From: Candidatus Nanohaloarchaea archaeon | Lineage (GTDB): Archaea; Nanohalarchaeota; Nanosalinia; Nanosalinales; JAHENU01 | NCBI GenBank assembly: GCA_018609855.1 | Contig: JAHENU010000036.1 | Location: 1 to 5,816 of the forward strand | Direction of reading: 5' to 3' | Length of the DNA stretch: 5,816 nucleotides | Part shown: one piece after another, positions 1 through 5,816 of the stretch | Layout of the letters: every line of letters starts with the position of its first letter | Position numbering within the stretch: position 1 is the first letter of the stretch | Notes under the pieces: model-generated | Told to the model about the DNA's origin: nothing | Seen by the model: the letters and a program-made list of their open reading frames with translations, nothing else | Database searches by the model: none | Position numbers and translations under genes: made by a program

Positions 1-1447
1 ATGAACTTTTCCCAGCACTTCGTGTGCCGGCGATGAGCATCGTTCTGGCACCGTCGCTTACAAAGCTCAGCAGGGCAGAGGCTAATGGATTGATATAGTC
101 CACGTCGATAAACAATGGTAACGTCCATGGACGATCACGATGCCGGCGGAAAGCAAATGCCAGCCCCTCTGGGCTCAAATTTTGGGTAATGATAGCTACT
201 CTGGCCCGTCCTCCAGGCACCTCGACCTCTGTATCTAAGACAGGATTCGCCTCATCCAATGGTCGCCCTGACATCATACGGAAGCGGGTGGCCCAAGACT
301 CTGCATCTTGCTGCGTGGGGATCAAATTCGTCTCAATATCTCCATATTCGCCATGAATGGCATACACTGGTGTTTTCCCGACGGGAGCATTCACATATAC
401 ATCTTGTAAATTTTTATCGGCCAACACAATTTCTAAGACTCCGAGACCGGCCGTATATCGGGTCAAAATGCTAGCCAAATGCTCAGCTTTTTCAGGTGAC
501 AGTTCAACATCCATACTAGCGCTAATATCCAATACCATATCCTTTCCGATGTTGTAAAATACCTCTCGGGTCTTTTCGGGCTCAGCGAATTCAGATTCCT
601 CTGGCTCATGTTCTGACATATACCGTCTGGCCGTATCAAGAATAGTGTATTCGTCCTCACCAAGTTCAAACTCCGGAGCTCTTACATGATAGCGAATGCG
701 AACATCTCCCGGCACTTTAAAAATACGGACCTCGGCACCTACGGTCTCAATAGTGTATCGATCCAGTTCATGGCCGTGAGTGGGGATGGTGCTTTGATAC
801 CGGGTTAACATAAAGTTTGGCCGAATGTTGGGATGGAATATTTGTCGATAAATATCACGAGACCCTACGTGAAATCCTGGCAGATGCTCCTCCACTTTCT
901 TAATCAATTCTGTATCAGCTAATAAATCCCGAATTTTTCGCAGCGTTGCCAGATATGTGTCAAAACAACGCTGTTCACGTCCAACTGCATCATCTCGTAG
1001 CACCGTCTGCTCCTCGATATGCCGACTTAATTTTACATATGCACCAATGGGGTCGTTTCTGAGCTGTTCAACCACCAACTCTTGTAAAAACCCCAATCGT
1101 GGAGGGACATGACGCTCACAACCTTTAATAGCTACATGCGACGGCATAATCCATTTCTTTCGCCGAACATGCTCAATTACGTCAGCGACTTCGTTTAACA
1201 AATGCGTCTGTTGCTGGTCATATTCATATTCCCGATCCTGAATGAGCACAAACGTCTGCACATCCTTGAGCCCACGCAACAAATCGATAATGCGAGACAT
1301 AACATACGGGAAGTCCTCTACAGAAGGCCCATACATGCTGCCTTGTAGGTTCAAACGCAATACATTGCTATCTCTGTCAAAGTAGTAGTCACTGTCGCCA
1401 TACTGGTCAGGTGCTGATTGGCTTGCCCCTAATGTTTGCTCTGCCAT
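1..1447 (-). CDS. Type II/IV secretion (archaeal FlaI/TadA-like) ATPase, C-terminal part beyond window
   Basis: The leftward frame is open for 482 codons from ATG at 1447 to the window edge. It ends in GTRSAGKSS (residues 474-482), a Walker A P-loop (GxxxxGKS), so the nucleotide-binding core lies outside the window. Before it, residues about 322-445 look like the N2 domain of GspE/VirB11-type ATPases: a 'VLEIVLADKNLQDVYVNAP' stretch, then 'SGRPLDEANPVLDTEV', 'GGRARVAIITQNLSPEGLAFAFRR' and a PWTLPLFI-like segment. Residues about 230-300 resemble the N1 linker region (IRYHVRAPEFELGEDEY). The first 220 or so residues (YYFDRDSNVLRLNLQG, DREYEYDQQQT) are an extension I cannot assign to a known domain. 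The predicted role is the cytoplasmic hexameric motor that drives assembly of pilin-like subunits through the divergent platform protein. The ATG is favoured because a TATA-like element sits 26-27 bp upstream and no other in-frame start lies between them. The family is clear; whether it powers a pilus, an archaellum-like filament or secretion is not. Confidence 0.9.
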   Translation of the reverse strand, partial: MAEQTLGASQSAPDQYGDSDYYFDRDSNVLRLNLQGSMYGPSVEDFPYVMSRIIDLLRGLKDVQTFVLIQDREYEYDQQQTHLLNEVADVIEHVRRKKWIMPSHVAIKGCERHVPPRLGFLQELVVEQLRNDPIGAYVKLSRHIEEQTVLRDDAVGREQRCFDTYLATLRKIRDLLADTELIKKVEEHLPGFHVGSRDIYRQIFHPNIRPNFMLTRYQSTIPTHGHELDRYTIETVGAEVRIFKVPGDVRIRYHVRAPEFELGEDEYTILDTARRYMSEHEPEESEFAEPEKTREVFYNIGKDMVLDISASMDVELSPEKAEHLASILTRYTAGLGVLEIVLADKNLQDVYVNAPVGKTPVYAIHGEYGDIETNLIPTQQDAESWATRFRMMSGRPLDEANPVLDTEVEVPGGRARVAIITQNLSPEGLAFAFRRHRDRPWTLPLFIDVDYINPLASALLSFVSDGARTMLIAGTRSAGKSS

Positions 1448-1467
1448 AAATATTACTTTGCACTGGA

Positions 1468-1483
1468 GTATAATAAAGTTTGC
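1468..1483 (-). promoter_or_regulatory. TATA box of the ATPase gene (leaderless promoter)
   Basis: Read on the minus strand, this stretch is GCAAACTTTATTATAC. The TTTATTAT core (1470-1477) is centred about 26-27 bp before the ATG at 1447, and an A-rich BRE-like GCAAAC precedes it. This is the spacing expected when an archaeal transcript starts at or next to its start codon. There is no Shine-Dalgarno-like sequence in between (AGTAATATTT precedes the ATG), which fits leaderless initiation. The assignment is from pattern only. Confidence 0.65.
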
Positions 1484-1498
1484 GCACAGTCATCAGTG

Positions 1499-1513
1499 CC
1501 AAAAATAAAATAA
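1499..1513 (+). promoter_or_regulatory. A/T-rich TATA-like element of the platform gene
   Basis: The run CCAAAAATAAAATAA is centred near 1507, about 31 bp before the ATG at 1538, so transcription would start at about 1533, within a few bases of that ATG. The core is a weaker match to the archaeal TTTATATA consensus than the other two promoters in the window. Its position argues against translation from the in-frame GTG at 1520, which would lie upstream of the predicted transcript start. Confidence 0.5.
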
Positions 1514-1537
1514 ACACAAGTGTGTAATGCACACAGT

Positions 1538-3670
1538 ATGTGGCCCTTTAGCCGGCAGAAAGAGCAAAAATCTAATGAAAGCGCACAAGGCAGCGCCCAA
1601 GAAGCATATGAATATAACTGGAGTGCTGATTACGAAACATATCTGGAAGAGGAGAGATCAGAACAGAATTTATCGTTTTATGAAAACCTCTGCAAATTTG
1701 GGAGTCGATTTCTCACTACCAGTATGGGCGAGTCTTTTGATCAGCGAATGGCTACCAACATCCGGATTGCGCGGCTTGCGATCACACCACAGGAAATAGG
1801 TGGCACATTCATCCTATCCACATCCGTTTTTTTCCTTATCTTCCTCATGCTATCATTGGTCTTCCCTTCTCCGCTAAACATTATGATTTGGGCGTTCCCA
1901 CTGTTCTGGATCTATTACATGCTGTCCTATACCAGCTTTCGGGCTGAAGTTACCCGTATTCAGAGCTCAGATGCAGCATTACGCGCTGTCCTGTACATGG
2001 CGATGTATTTAGACATGAACCCGTCGTTAGAAGGGGCAATCCGTACAGCAGCCAATCACACGACTGGACCATTAAGCAGAGACATGTCCAAACTACTATG
2101 GGACGTGCAGATGAAGAAATACTTTTCTGTGAAACAGGCGTTAGGGGAATACATGAAATTGTGGCGGGAATGGAGCCACGATTTTGTGAAATCATTGGAG
2201 TATCTAATTAACTCCATCTCCCGAACGGGGGAAGACCGGGACTTTATGATTCAAAAAGCGCAGGAATACATTATCGAGGCTACCTACAACAACATGCAAT
2301 CATACTCACGCAATCTGAAAGGACCAATCAATATCATCCATATGATGGGCATTGTTCTGCCGATCATGGGCCTTATCATGTTTCCCATTATCAGCATTTT
2401 TCTTGAAGGCCAGATCAATCCACTGTACATCGCTTTTGGCTATCTGGTCATGTTGCCGGCCTTTCTCTTCTTTCTTATCCACCGTCAGGTCTCTAAACGC
2501 CCCGGAGCCTATTCACAGCCGGATCTAAGCAACGTGCGCGATTTACCGCCCCGGAACGTCTTAACGATTTCGTTTGGCAACACAAGTTTCTATTTGCCAC
2601 TCATGCCTATAGCCTTTCTCGTAGCCTTAATCATAATGACGCCAGGACTCGCGCATTATGTTGATCTTCTCAATGGCTATCTGAGCCTGACAGGGAAAGC
2701 GTTCGAGGAATTCATGAAAAACCTCTATCAGGGCGATGTGCTGATACCGAACATGTTTCAGGCATTTACGGTCTTCTGGGGTGTGGGAGCCGGCCTTATT
2801 ACCTTCTTTATGGGCAGATCTTATCGGCGTATGGAGATGCGGGAAATGATCGAAGAGATTGAACGAGATATTGACATGAGCTTAACAGAATTAGACAATT
2901 CTTTGTCCAAAAACATTCCAATGGAACGAGCGCTATATGAGGTGATTGAAGAGTATGAAAAAATTGGTGAAGAAGATTCACCACTACATCATTTCTTTGC
3001 GGGGGTCCTCAATCGCATCCAGCAAATGGGTATGACCTTCCGTGATGCCGTGTTCGGCCATGCCGGCATTATCCAAGACTATCCTTCCTCGTTATTGCGG
3101 AATGTTATGCGCATTATTGCGAATAGCGTCCGGAGAGGGACGAACGTGCTCGTGTCTAACGTCAGAACAGTGAACGAATACATTCAGAATAACAACCGCA
3201 TTGAGAAATTGATTCGGAATTTGTTAGACGATACGTTAGGCAGTATGAAAATGCTGGCGATGTTTATGGCACCGTTAATGTGTTCAATGGCCGCCTCTAT
3301 GGGAACGATGATTCTGGAGATTTTGTATAACATTTCAAAAGCGCTGTCGAATATTCAATCACAATTCACCGGGCAAACCAAGCAGGCTGGTGGTGGTGCG
3401 GTGGCAGAACCGATCCAACGCTTAACTCAATTCGAGGATGTGATGCCGCCCACTATCACTATGATTATCGTAGCTATGTATTTGATAGAAACGACCATTA
3501 TTCTATCCTATTTCATGACCGGTGTTGAATATGGGTTTGACTCCATCAATCGCGACATGACTATGGGTAAATATTTGCTTATAGCCAGTATTTTCTTTAG
3601 CGTTGCCGTCCTTGGAGCCATTGTGATGTTCCTTCCCTTCATTGAAGACGTGGCCCAGGTCTCCTCATAG
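1538..3670 (+). CDS. Archaeal FlaJ/TadC-like type II secretion F-family membrane platform protein (two T2SSF halves)
   Basis: The 710-residue protein from ATG 1538 is the likely inner-membrane platform that couples the ATPase to pilin assembly. After a polar, acidic cytoplasmic head of about 80 residues come hydrophobic segments near 88-112, 114-132, 265-289, 295-316, 350-370, 405-425, 570-592, 634-660 and 677-701. Between them lie two long helical, charged cytoplasmic regions (about 135-262 and 426-568) that resemble the T2SSF helical bundle. The first begins 'DAALRAVLYMAMYLDMNPSLEGAI'; the second contains 'MSLTELDNSLSKNIPMERALYEVIEEYEK'. The length fits the archaeal doubled form. A short Gly/Gln-rich loop (about 606-622) separates late hydrophobic segments. 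An in-frame GTG at 1520 would add six residues (MCNAHS), but the TATA position favours 1538, and no good ribosome-binding site precedes either. The gene is divergent from the ATPase gene and lies 39 bp upstream of the pilin-like genes, which have their own promoter. The family assignment is firm; filament type and substrate are not. Confidence 0.87.
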   Translation: MWPFSRQKEQKSNESAQGSAQEAYEYNWSADYETYLEEERSEQNLSFYENLCKFGSRFLTTSMGESFDQRMATNIRIARLAITPQEIGGTFILSTSVFFLIFLMLSLVFPSPLNIMIWAFPLFWIYYMLSYTSFRAEVTRIQSSDAALRAVLYMAMYLDMNPSLEGAIRTAANHTTGPLSRDMSKLLWDVQMKKYFSVKQALGEYMKLWREWSHDFVKSLEYLINSISRTGEDRDFMIQKAQEYIIEATYNNMQSYSRNLKGPINIIHMMGIVLPIMGLIMFPIISIFLEGQINPLYIAFGYLVMLPAFLFFLIHRQVSKRPGAYSQPDLSNVRDLPPRNVLTISFGNTSFYLPLMPIAFLVALIIMTPGLAHYVDLLNGYLSLTGKAFEEFMKNLYQGDVLIPNMFQAFTVFWGVGAGLITFFMGRSYRRMEMREMIEEIERDIDMSLTELDNSLSKNIPMERALYEVIEEYEKIGEEDSPLHHFFAGVLNRIQQMGMTFRDAVFGHAGIIQDYPSSLLRNVMRIIANSVRRGTNVLVSNVRTVNEYIQNNNRIEKLIRNLLDDTLGSMKMLAMFMAPLMCSMAASMGTMILEILYNISKALSNIQSQFTGQTKQAGGGAVAEPIQRLTQFEDVMPPTITMIIVAMYLIETTIILSYFMTGVEYGFDSINRDMTMGKYLLIASIFFSVAVLGAIVMFLPFIEDVAQVSS

Positions 3671-3675
3671 CCAGA

Positions 3676-3689
3676 AACTCTTATATACC
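3676..3689 (+). promoter_or_regulatory. Strong TATA box driving the pilin-like gene cluster
   Basis: AAACTCTTATATAC is the best archaeal promoter match in the window: an A-rich BRE-like start, then TTATATA, centred near 3684 and about 26 bp before the ATG at 3710. It lies entirely in the short gap after the platform gene. There is no Shine-Dalgarno-like sequence before 3710, so the transcript is probably leaderless. It would allow the abundant structural subunits to be expressed separately from the low-copy platform protein. Confidence 0.75.
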
Positions 3690-3709
3690 ATAAACACCCT
3701 ATCACTGCT

Positions 3710-4279
3710 ATGTCCTGGCAGCTCCATACCTCCCAGAAAGGCTTTACCGTTATGACCATCACCTTAATTTTAGTCGCAGTCGGCGTGGTCTTTGCGGCCA
3801 CACTACTATTAATGAACGAAAGCTTCCAAAAACGCGTTGGTGTATTCACCCGCAATGCCAGTGAGACTCTGTCTGAAACATTTTCCTTTGACTTTGGCGG
3901 TAGTGGCAATAGTGGCGGGCCGTCCGGCGGTGGCTCTAACGGCAATTCTGGCAATAATAAGAATGCACAAGGGAGTTGTACAGTAGAGCTTGATAAATCT
4001 AAATATGAGATTAACGAGAATATTGTAGTGGAAGTGGAGTATGCAGGCTACGATAAGTCGCCTACCCAGTTTGAAGTAACGTGTGAAGGGGGCGGCGGCG
4101 AAGGGACTATCAAAAAGTGCAGCGGACAGTCTGGCACGTGTCAAGACAACGTCATGTGCCGGTATGCAACTCCTTCCCCGCCATCCACACCCTACACCAT
4201 CACTGCTACATCGGGCAGTGTGTCCTGTCAAACAACTGTGAAGATAGTAGATGATCCCGGTACACCAACACCTAACTAA
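3710..4279 (+). CDS. Pilin-like protein 1 with six-cysteine Ig-like C-terminal domain
   Basis: This 189-residue protein has a short polar N-terminus (MSWQLHTSQKG), then a single hydrophobic helix (about 12-35). That is the layout of a class III (prepilin) signal with possible cleavage after Gly11, before Phe12. The +5 residue is Thr, not the Glu typical of bacterial pilins, so processing is plausible but unproven. A polar helix (about 36-58) leads to a Gly/Ser/Asn hinge (63-83) and then to a beta-rich domain that opens 'CTVELDKSKYEINENIVVEVEY', like an Ig-type fold. All six cysteines (90, 125, 137, 144, 150, 173) are in this domain, which suggests up to three disulfides outside the cell. The tail is Pro/Thr-rich. 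It is the first gene after the strong TATA box and is followed 8 bp later by the next pilin-like gene. It could be a major or minor pilin, a pseudopilin, or simply a membrane-anchored surface protein. Confidence 0.75.
   Translation: MSWQLHTSQKGFTVMTITLILVAVGVVFAATLLLMNESFQKRVGVFTRNASETLSETFSFDFGGSGNSGGPSGGGSNGNSGNNKNAQGSCTVELDKSKYEINENIVVEVEYAGYDKSPTQFEVTCEGGGGEGTIKKCSGQSGTCQDNVMCRYATPSPPSTPYTITATSGSVSCQTTVKIVDDPGTPTPN
3896..3916 (+). repeat. Gly-hinge repeat, copy 1
   Basis: These seven codons specify GGSGNSG (residues 63-69 of pilin-like protein 1). They match 4492-4512 in the next gene at 20 of 21 bases, in the same reading frame. The only difference is AGT versus AAT (Ser/Asn). Third codon positions are identical as well, so shared ancestry or gene conversion is more likely than selection for glycine alone, although low complexity weakens the argument. 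Confidence 0.7.
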
Positions 4280-4284
4280 GTGAT
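4280..4284 (+). promoter_or_regulatory. Shine-Dalgarno-like site for pilin-like gene 2
   Basis: GTGAT directly follows the upstream stop codon and matches part of the sequence complementary to the archaeal 16S rRNA 3' end (AGGAGGTGATC). It sits 3 bases before the ATG at 4288, which is rather close. It supports translation of this gene as an internal gene of a polycistronic message. Confidence 0.45.
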
Positions 4285-4287
4285 ACA

Positions 4288-5304
4288 ATGTTTTCCTTCA
4301 ACCCGCACACACCACACACGAAACTGGGCAACGCCATGATCTATGTTATTATTTTCGGCGCTGCGGCCATGATATTAGTCGCTGTTATTTTCCAATTTGC
4401 TATTCCCGGCATTCGTGGTGCTGGGGAGGAATCACAAAATACAATCACTCAAGCTATCCAGAAACTACAGAAATTCATCGGTAACCTTGGAGGCGGTAAT
4501 GGCAATAGTGGCAGTGGACAAAATGCCCAGTCAAGTTTCGACACGAGTGGCCTCAACCAGCAGGAAACTCAGGTAGCGAAAAAGCAGGTACAGGAGATAG
4601 AACAAGAGATAGCACAACCATTGGAACAGCAGCTTGATCAATGGGCCGAGCAGGCAACCACTGTCTCGGCAGATACCTCACGCACAAATACGGTGGTGGA
4701 AGAAACAGCCGCTTTACAGTCGGATACCAAGATTTTGGCCAATCCGCTGGAAGGCACCATTGGCTTGCCGAGTTTTGATATACAATTACCTTCTTTCACG
4801 CTAGACACCCCACAACGAGAGATAGCGAAATCAACCTTTAATATTACAGACACCACCAGGCGCAACGGTATTTTGTATTTGCAAGGCCAGCTTCAGATAA
4901 ATCTGAAAGGCCGATCACAGAAAATCACTGACTTTGAAGTGCCGGTCCCAGTTAAAAAACAAATCACACAAAACATTGAATTCACGCTTGGCCAGCTGGC
5001 TGAAAAGCTGGGCGTGAACACAGGCCCGTTACAACCTATTTTTGATACACCCATTACATTGCAACCTAACATTCCTTTCACGGTTGAATTGGAAGGAGAT
5101 TTCCCGATTCAAGAAGGAAAGAGCTATGAATTCTCGGGCACGCCTGAGTTCAAAGGAAAAGGCCAGTCTGAACCGAAAGTACGAATAGAATTACATCATC
5201 GTGGCGTTGGCTCTATTACTGATGACAAGGACTTTGTGAAAGAAGTCCGCATTACCGATGCCGAAATTGTCTTACAGGTCACAGTGCAGGTGACGGAGGC
5301 GTAG
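4288..5304 (+). CDS. Pilin-like protein 2 with Gln-rich coiled coil and beta-rich C-terminal domain
   Basis: This 338-residue protein starts with a polar segment (1-14, ending HTKLG) and one hydrophobic helix (about 16-39), followed by a polar helix (47-64). Next come a Gly/Asn/Ser hinge (68-77, GGGNGNSGSG) and a Gln/Glu-rich, probably coiled-coil stretch (about 90-123, KKQVQEIEQEIAQPLEQQLD). A Thr/Ser-rich spacer contains a small internal duplication (LPSFDIQ then LPSFTL, 160-172). The rest, about 175-338, alternates polar and hydrophobic residues like a beta-sheet domain that I do not recognise. There are no cysteines, unlike the preceding protein. The possible signal K-L-G/N lacks Phe at +1 and Glu at +5, so prepilin-type processing is less certain here. 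Spacing is 8 bp on both sides, within one apparent operon. It may be a minor pilin or an anchored adaptor that extends the filament base or tip. Confidence 0.7.
   Translation: MFSFNPHTPHTKLGNAMIYVIIFGAAAMILVAVIFQFAIPGIRGAGEESQNTITQAIQKLQKFIGNLGGGNGNSGSGQNAQSSFDTSGLNQQETQVAKKQVQEIEQEIAQPLEQQLDQWAEQATTVSADTSRTNTVVEETAALQSDTKILANPLEGTIGLPSFDIQLPSFTLDTPQREIAKSTFNITDTTRRNGILYLQGQLQINLKGRSQKITDFEVPVPVKKQITQNIEFTLGQLAEKLGVNTGPLQPIFDTPITLQPNIPFTVELEGDFPIQEGKSYEFSGTPEFKGKGQSEPKVRIELHHRGVGSITDDKDFVKEVRITDAEIVLQVTVQVTEA
4492..4512 (+). repeat. Gly-hinge repeat, copy 2
   Basis: This is the second copy of the near-identical 21-base segment and encodes GGNGNSG (residues 69-75 of pilin-like protein 2). Just downstream both proteins also share an N-A-Q-x-S sequence (85-89 in protein 1, 79-83 in protein 2), so the similarity extends beyond the glycine run. 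Confidence 0.7.
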
Positions 5305-5307
5305 GTG
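5304..5307 (+). promoter_or_regulatory. Shine-Dalgarno-like GGTG for pilin-like gene 3
   Basis: GGTG begins on the last base of the preceding stop codon and lies 5 bases before the ATG at 5313. It is the core of the archaeal GGAGGTGATC ribosome-binding consensus. A further GGAGG at 5295-5299 inside the previous gene is 13 bases from the ATG, probably too far. The site fixes the start at 5313 and suggests translation coupled to the gene upstream. Confidence 0.55.
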
Positions 5308-5312
5308 GCACT

Positions 5313-5816
5313 ATGCACCGACAGAAGACGGGTTTTATGAGCGTGACTGTTATTGTGCTTGCCGCAGCCGTGATTGTTTTTGGCGCTATTGTCTATGGCA
5401 CAGCGAAAACAACGGTCGATGAGGGGTTTTCACAAATCGAGGAAATGATTGGCGGCTTTGGGCCCCGCTTTAAGGCCTGGATCAATAGCTTCTTCGGTGG
5501 CGGCATGGGCGATACGTTTCAGGTAAATATTGAGCCGCGCCAATACGAGGTGAGCAACTTCCGACTGAAAGACAGTCAGGGCAATACGGTCAAAGTGCAA
5601 TCAACCCCTAATGGCTTTTACACGGGCAAGGTGGCCGGAGATAAAGAATACACGATAGAATTCAAGTTAAGCAACAAGCTGGGCCAGAGCACAAAAATTG
5701 AGAGCGACAGGTTTACCCCCAGTAAAGGTGGAAAGATCGACCTGAAAGGGGATGATGTAAATGGAAGGCCGTTCACCTTGAAAGAAGACCTTCCTGTCTC
5801 TGAAAACGGCGTGAAA
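5313..5816 (+). CDS. Pilin-like protein 3, C-terminal part beyond window
   Basis: The frame is open for 168 codons from ATG 5313 to the window edge, with no stop. The N-terminus MHRQKTGFMSVTVIVLAAAV is a short basic head followed by a hydrophobic helix (about 8-30). The QK(T)GF junction matches that of pilin-like protein 1 (QKGF) and is a plausible prepilin cleavage site after Gly7; +5 is Thr instead of Glu. A polar, partly amphipathic helix (32-60, with Phe, Trp and Ile on one face) leads to a short glycine hinge (62-66) and a beta-rich domain opening 'FQVNIEPRQYEV'. That opening parallels 'CTVELDKSKYEI' in protein 1, so the two ectodomains may share an Ig-like fold. No cysteine occurs in the visible part. 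The gene lies 8 bp after pilin-like gene 2 in the same apparent operon. A minor pilin or pseudopilin is the best reading; the full length is unknown. Confidence 0.75.
   Translation, partial: MHRQKTGFMSVTVIVLAAAVIVFGAIVYGTAKTTVDEGFSQIEEMIGGFGPRFKAWINSFFGGGMGDTFQVNIEPRQYEVSNFRLKDSQGNTVKVQSTPNGFYTGKVAGDKEYTIEFKLSNKLGQSTKIESDRFTPSKGGKIDLKGDDVNGRPFTLKEDLPVSENGVK

Larger units (their letters stand above)
1460..1537. promoter_or_regulatory. Candidate operator motifs in the divergent intergenic region
   Basis: Three short patterns sit in the promoter region shared by the ATPase and platform genes. (1) GCACTG at 1460-1465 and its reverse complement CAGTGC at 1494-1499 flank the ATPase TATA box. (2) TGCGCACAGT at 1481-1490 recurs as TGCACACAGT at 1528-1537 (9 of 10 bases, same strand). 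(3) GTGTG at 1520-1524 and CACAC at 1530-1534 form a dyad around 1527, just upstream of the platform ATG and over its likely transcription start. Each alone could occur by chance in a GT/CA-rich stretch. Together they make this the most likely place for a regulator that coordinates both transcripts. Confidence 0.3.

Noticed and set aside
259..669. Short open frames on both strands inside the ATPase region
   Set aside because: They overlap the long leftward ATPase frame, which contains recognisable N2-domain sequence and a Walker A motif. The short frames show no motif or start signals.
1520..1537. GTG start at 1520 for the platform protein
   Set aside because: It would lie only about 13 bp after the TATA-like element, upstream of the expected transcript start, and adds only MCNAHS. 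The ATG at 1538 fits the promoter spacing better.
3508..3954. Leftward open frame of 148 codons
   Set aside because: It runs antisense across the end of the platform gene and the start of pilin-like gene 1. Its Pro-rich N-terminus is just the reverse reading of the Gly/Ser hinge, and it has no promoter or ribosome-binding site.
3896..3960. GGC/AAT/AGT-rich stretch considered as a DNA-level tandem repeat or CRISPR-like array
   Set aside because: There are no regular repeat-spacer units, and the pattern follows codons of a Gly/Ser/Asn hinge in frame.
3809..4288. Leftward open frame of 159 codons with many cysteines
   Set aside because: It is antisense to pilin-like gene 1, whose sense product has a coherent signal, membrane helix and domain layout. 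The composition looks like a shadow frame.
5295..5299. GGAGG as the ribosome-binding site of pilin-like gene 3
   Set aside because: It is 13 bases from the ATG, while GGTG at 5304-5307 has a normal 5-base spacing.

Overview
The window looks archaeal and encodes most of a type IV pilus-like (FlaI/FlaJ, TadA/TadC family) surface-filament or secretion machine. Three promoter-like TATA elements lie about 26 to 32 bp upstream of start codons that lack a Shine-Dalgarno sequence, as in leaderless archaeal genes. The internal genes of the rightward cluster instead carry short GTGAT/GGTG ribosome-binding sites. The membrane platform has two T2SSF-type halves fused in one chain, as is common in archaea. 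The very long N-terminal part of the ATPase and the small pilin-like proteins suggest a DPANN archaeon, perhaps of the Woesearchaeota/Nanoarchaeota group. That lineage call is an inference from style and not from a marker gene.

Layout: bases 1-1447 hold a leftward gene for a type II/IV secretion ATPase, cut by the window edge exactly at its Walker A motif. Bases 1448-1537 form a compact divergent promoter region with a TATA-like element for each direction and several short symmetric or repeated motifs. Bases 1538-3670 encode the polytopic platform protein. After a 39-bp gap with its own strong TATA box come three closely spaced rightward genes (3710-4279, 4288-5304, and 5313 to the edge). Each encodes a short polar head, one hydrophobic helix, a polar helix, a Gly-rich hinge and a distinct C-terminal domain, which is the plan of a pilin or pseudopilin set.

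Proposed working model: the ATPase powers the platform protein, which extracts or assembles the pilin-like subunits at the membrane. The three subunits probably form a filament or a pseudopilin tip complex whose ectodomains differ: one is rich in cysteines, one has a Gln-rich coiled coil plus a beta-rich domain, and one is Ig-like. No prepilin peptidase is seen in the window, and the substrate of the machine cannot be told from the sequence. No tRNA, rRNA, CRISPR array, insertion sequence or transposase was seen. There is no gene-free stretch longer than 300 bases.
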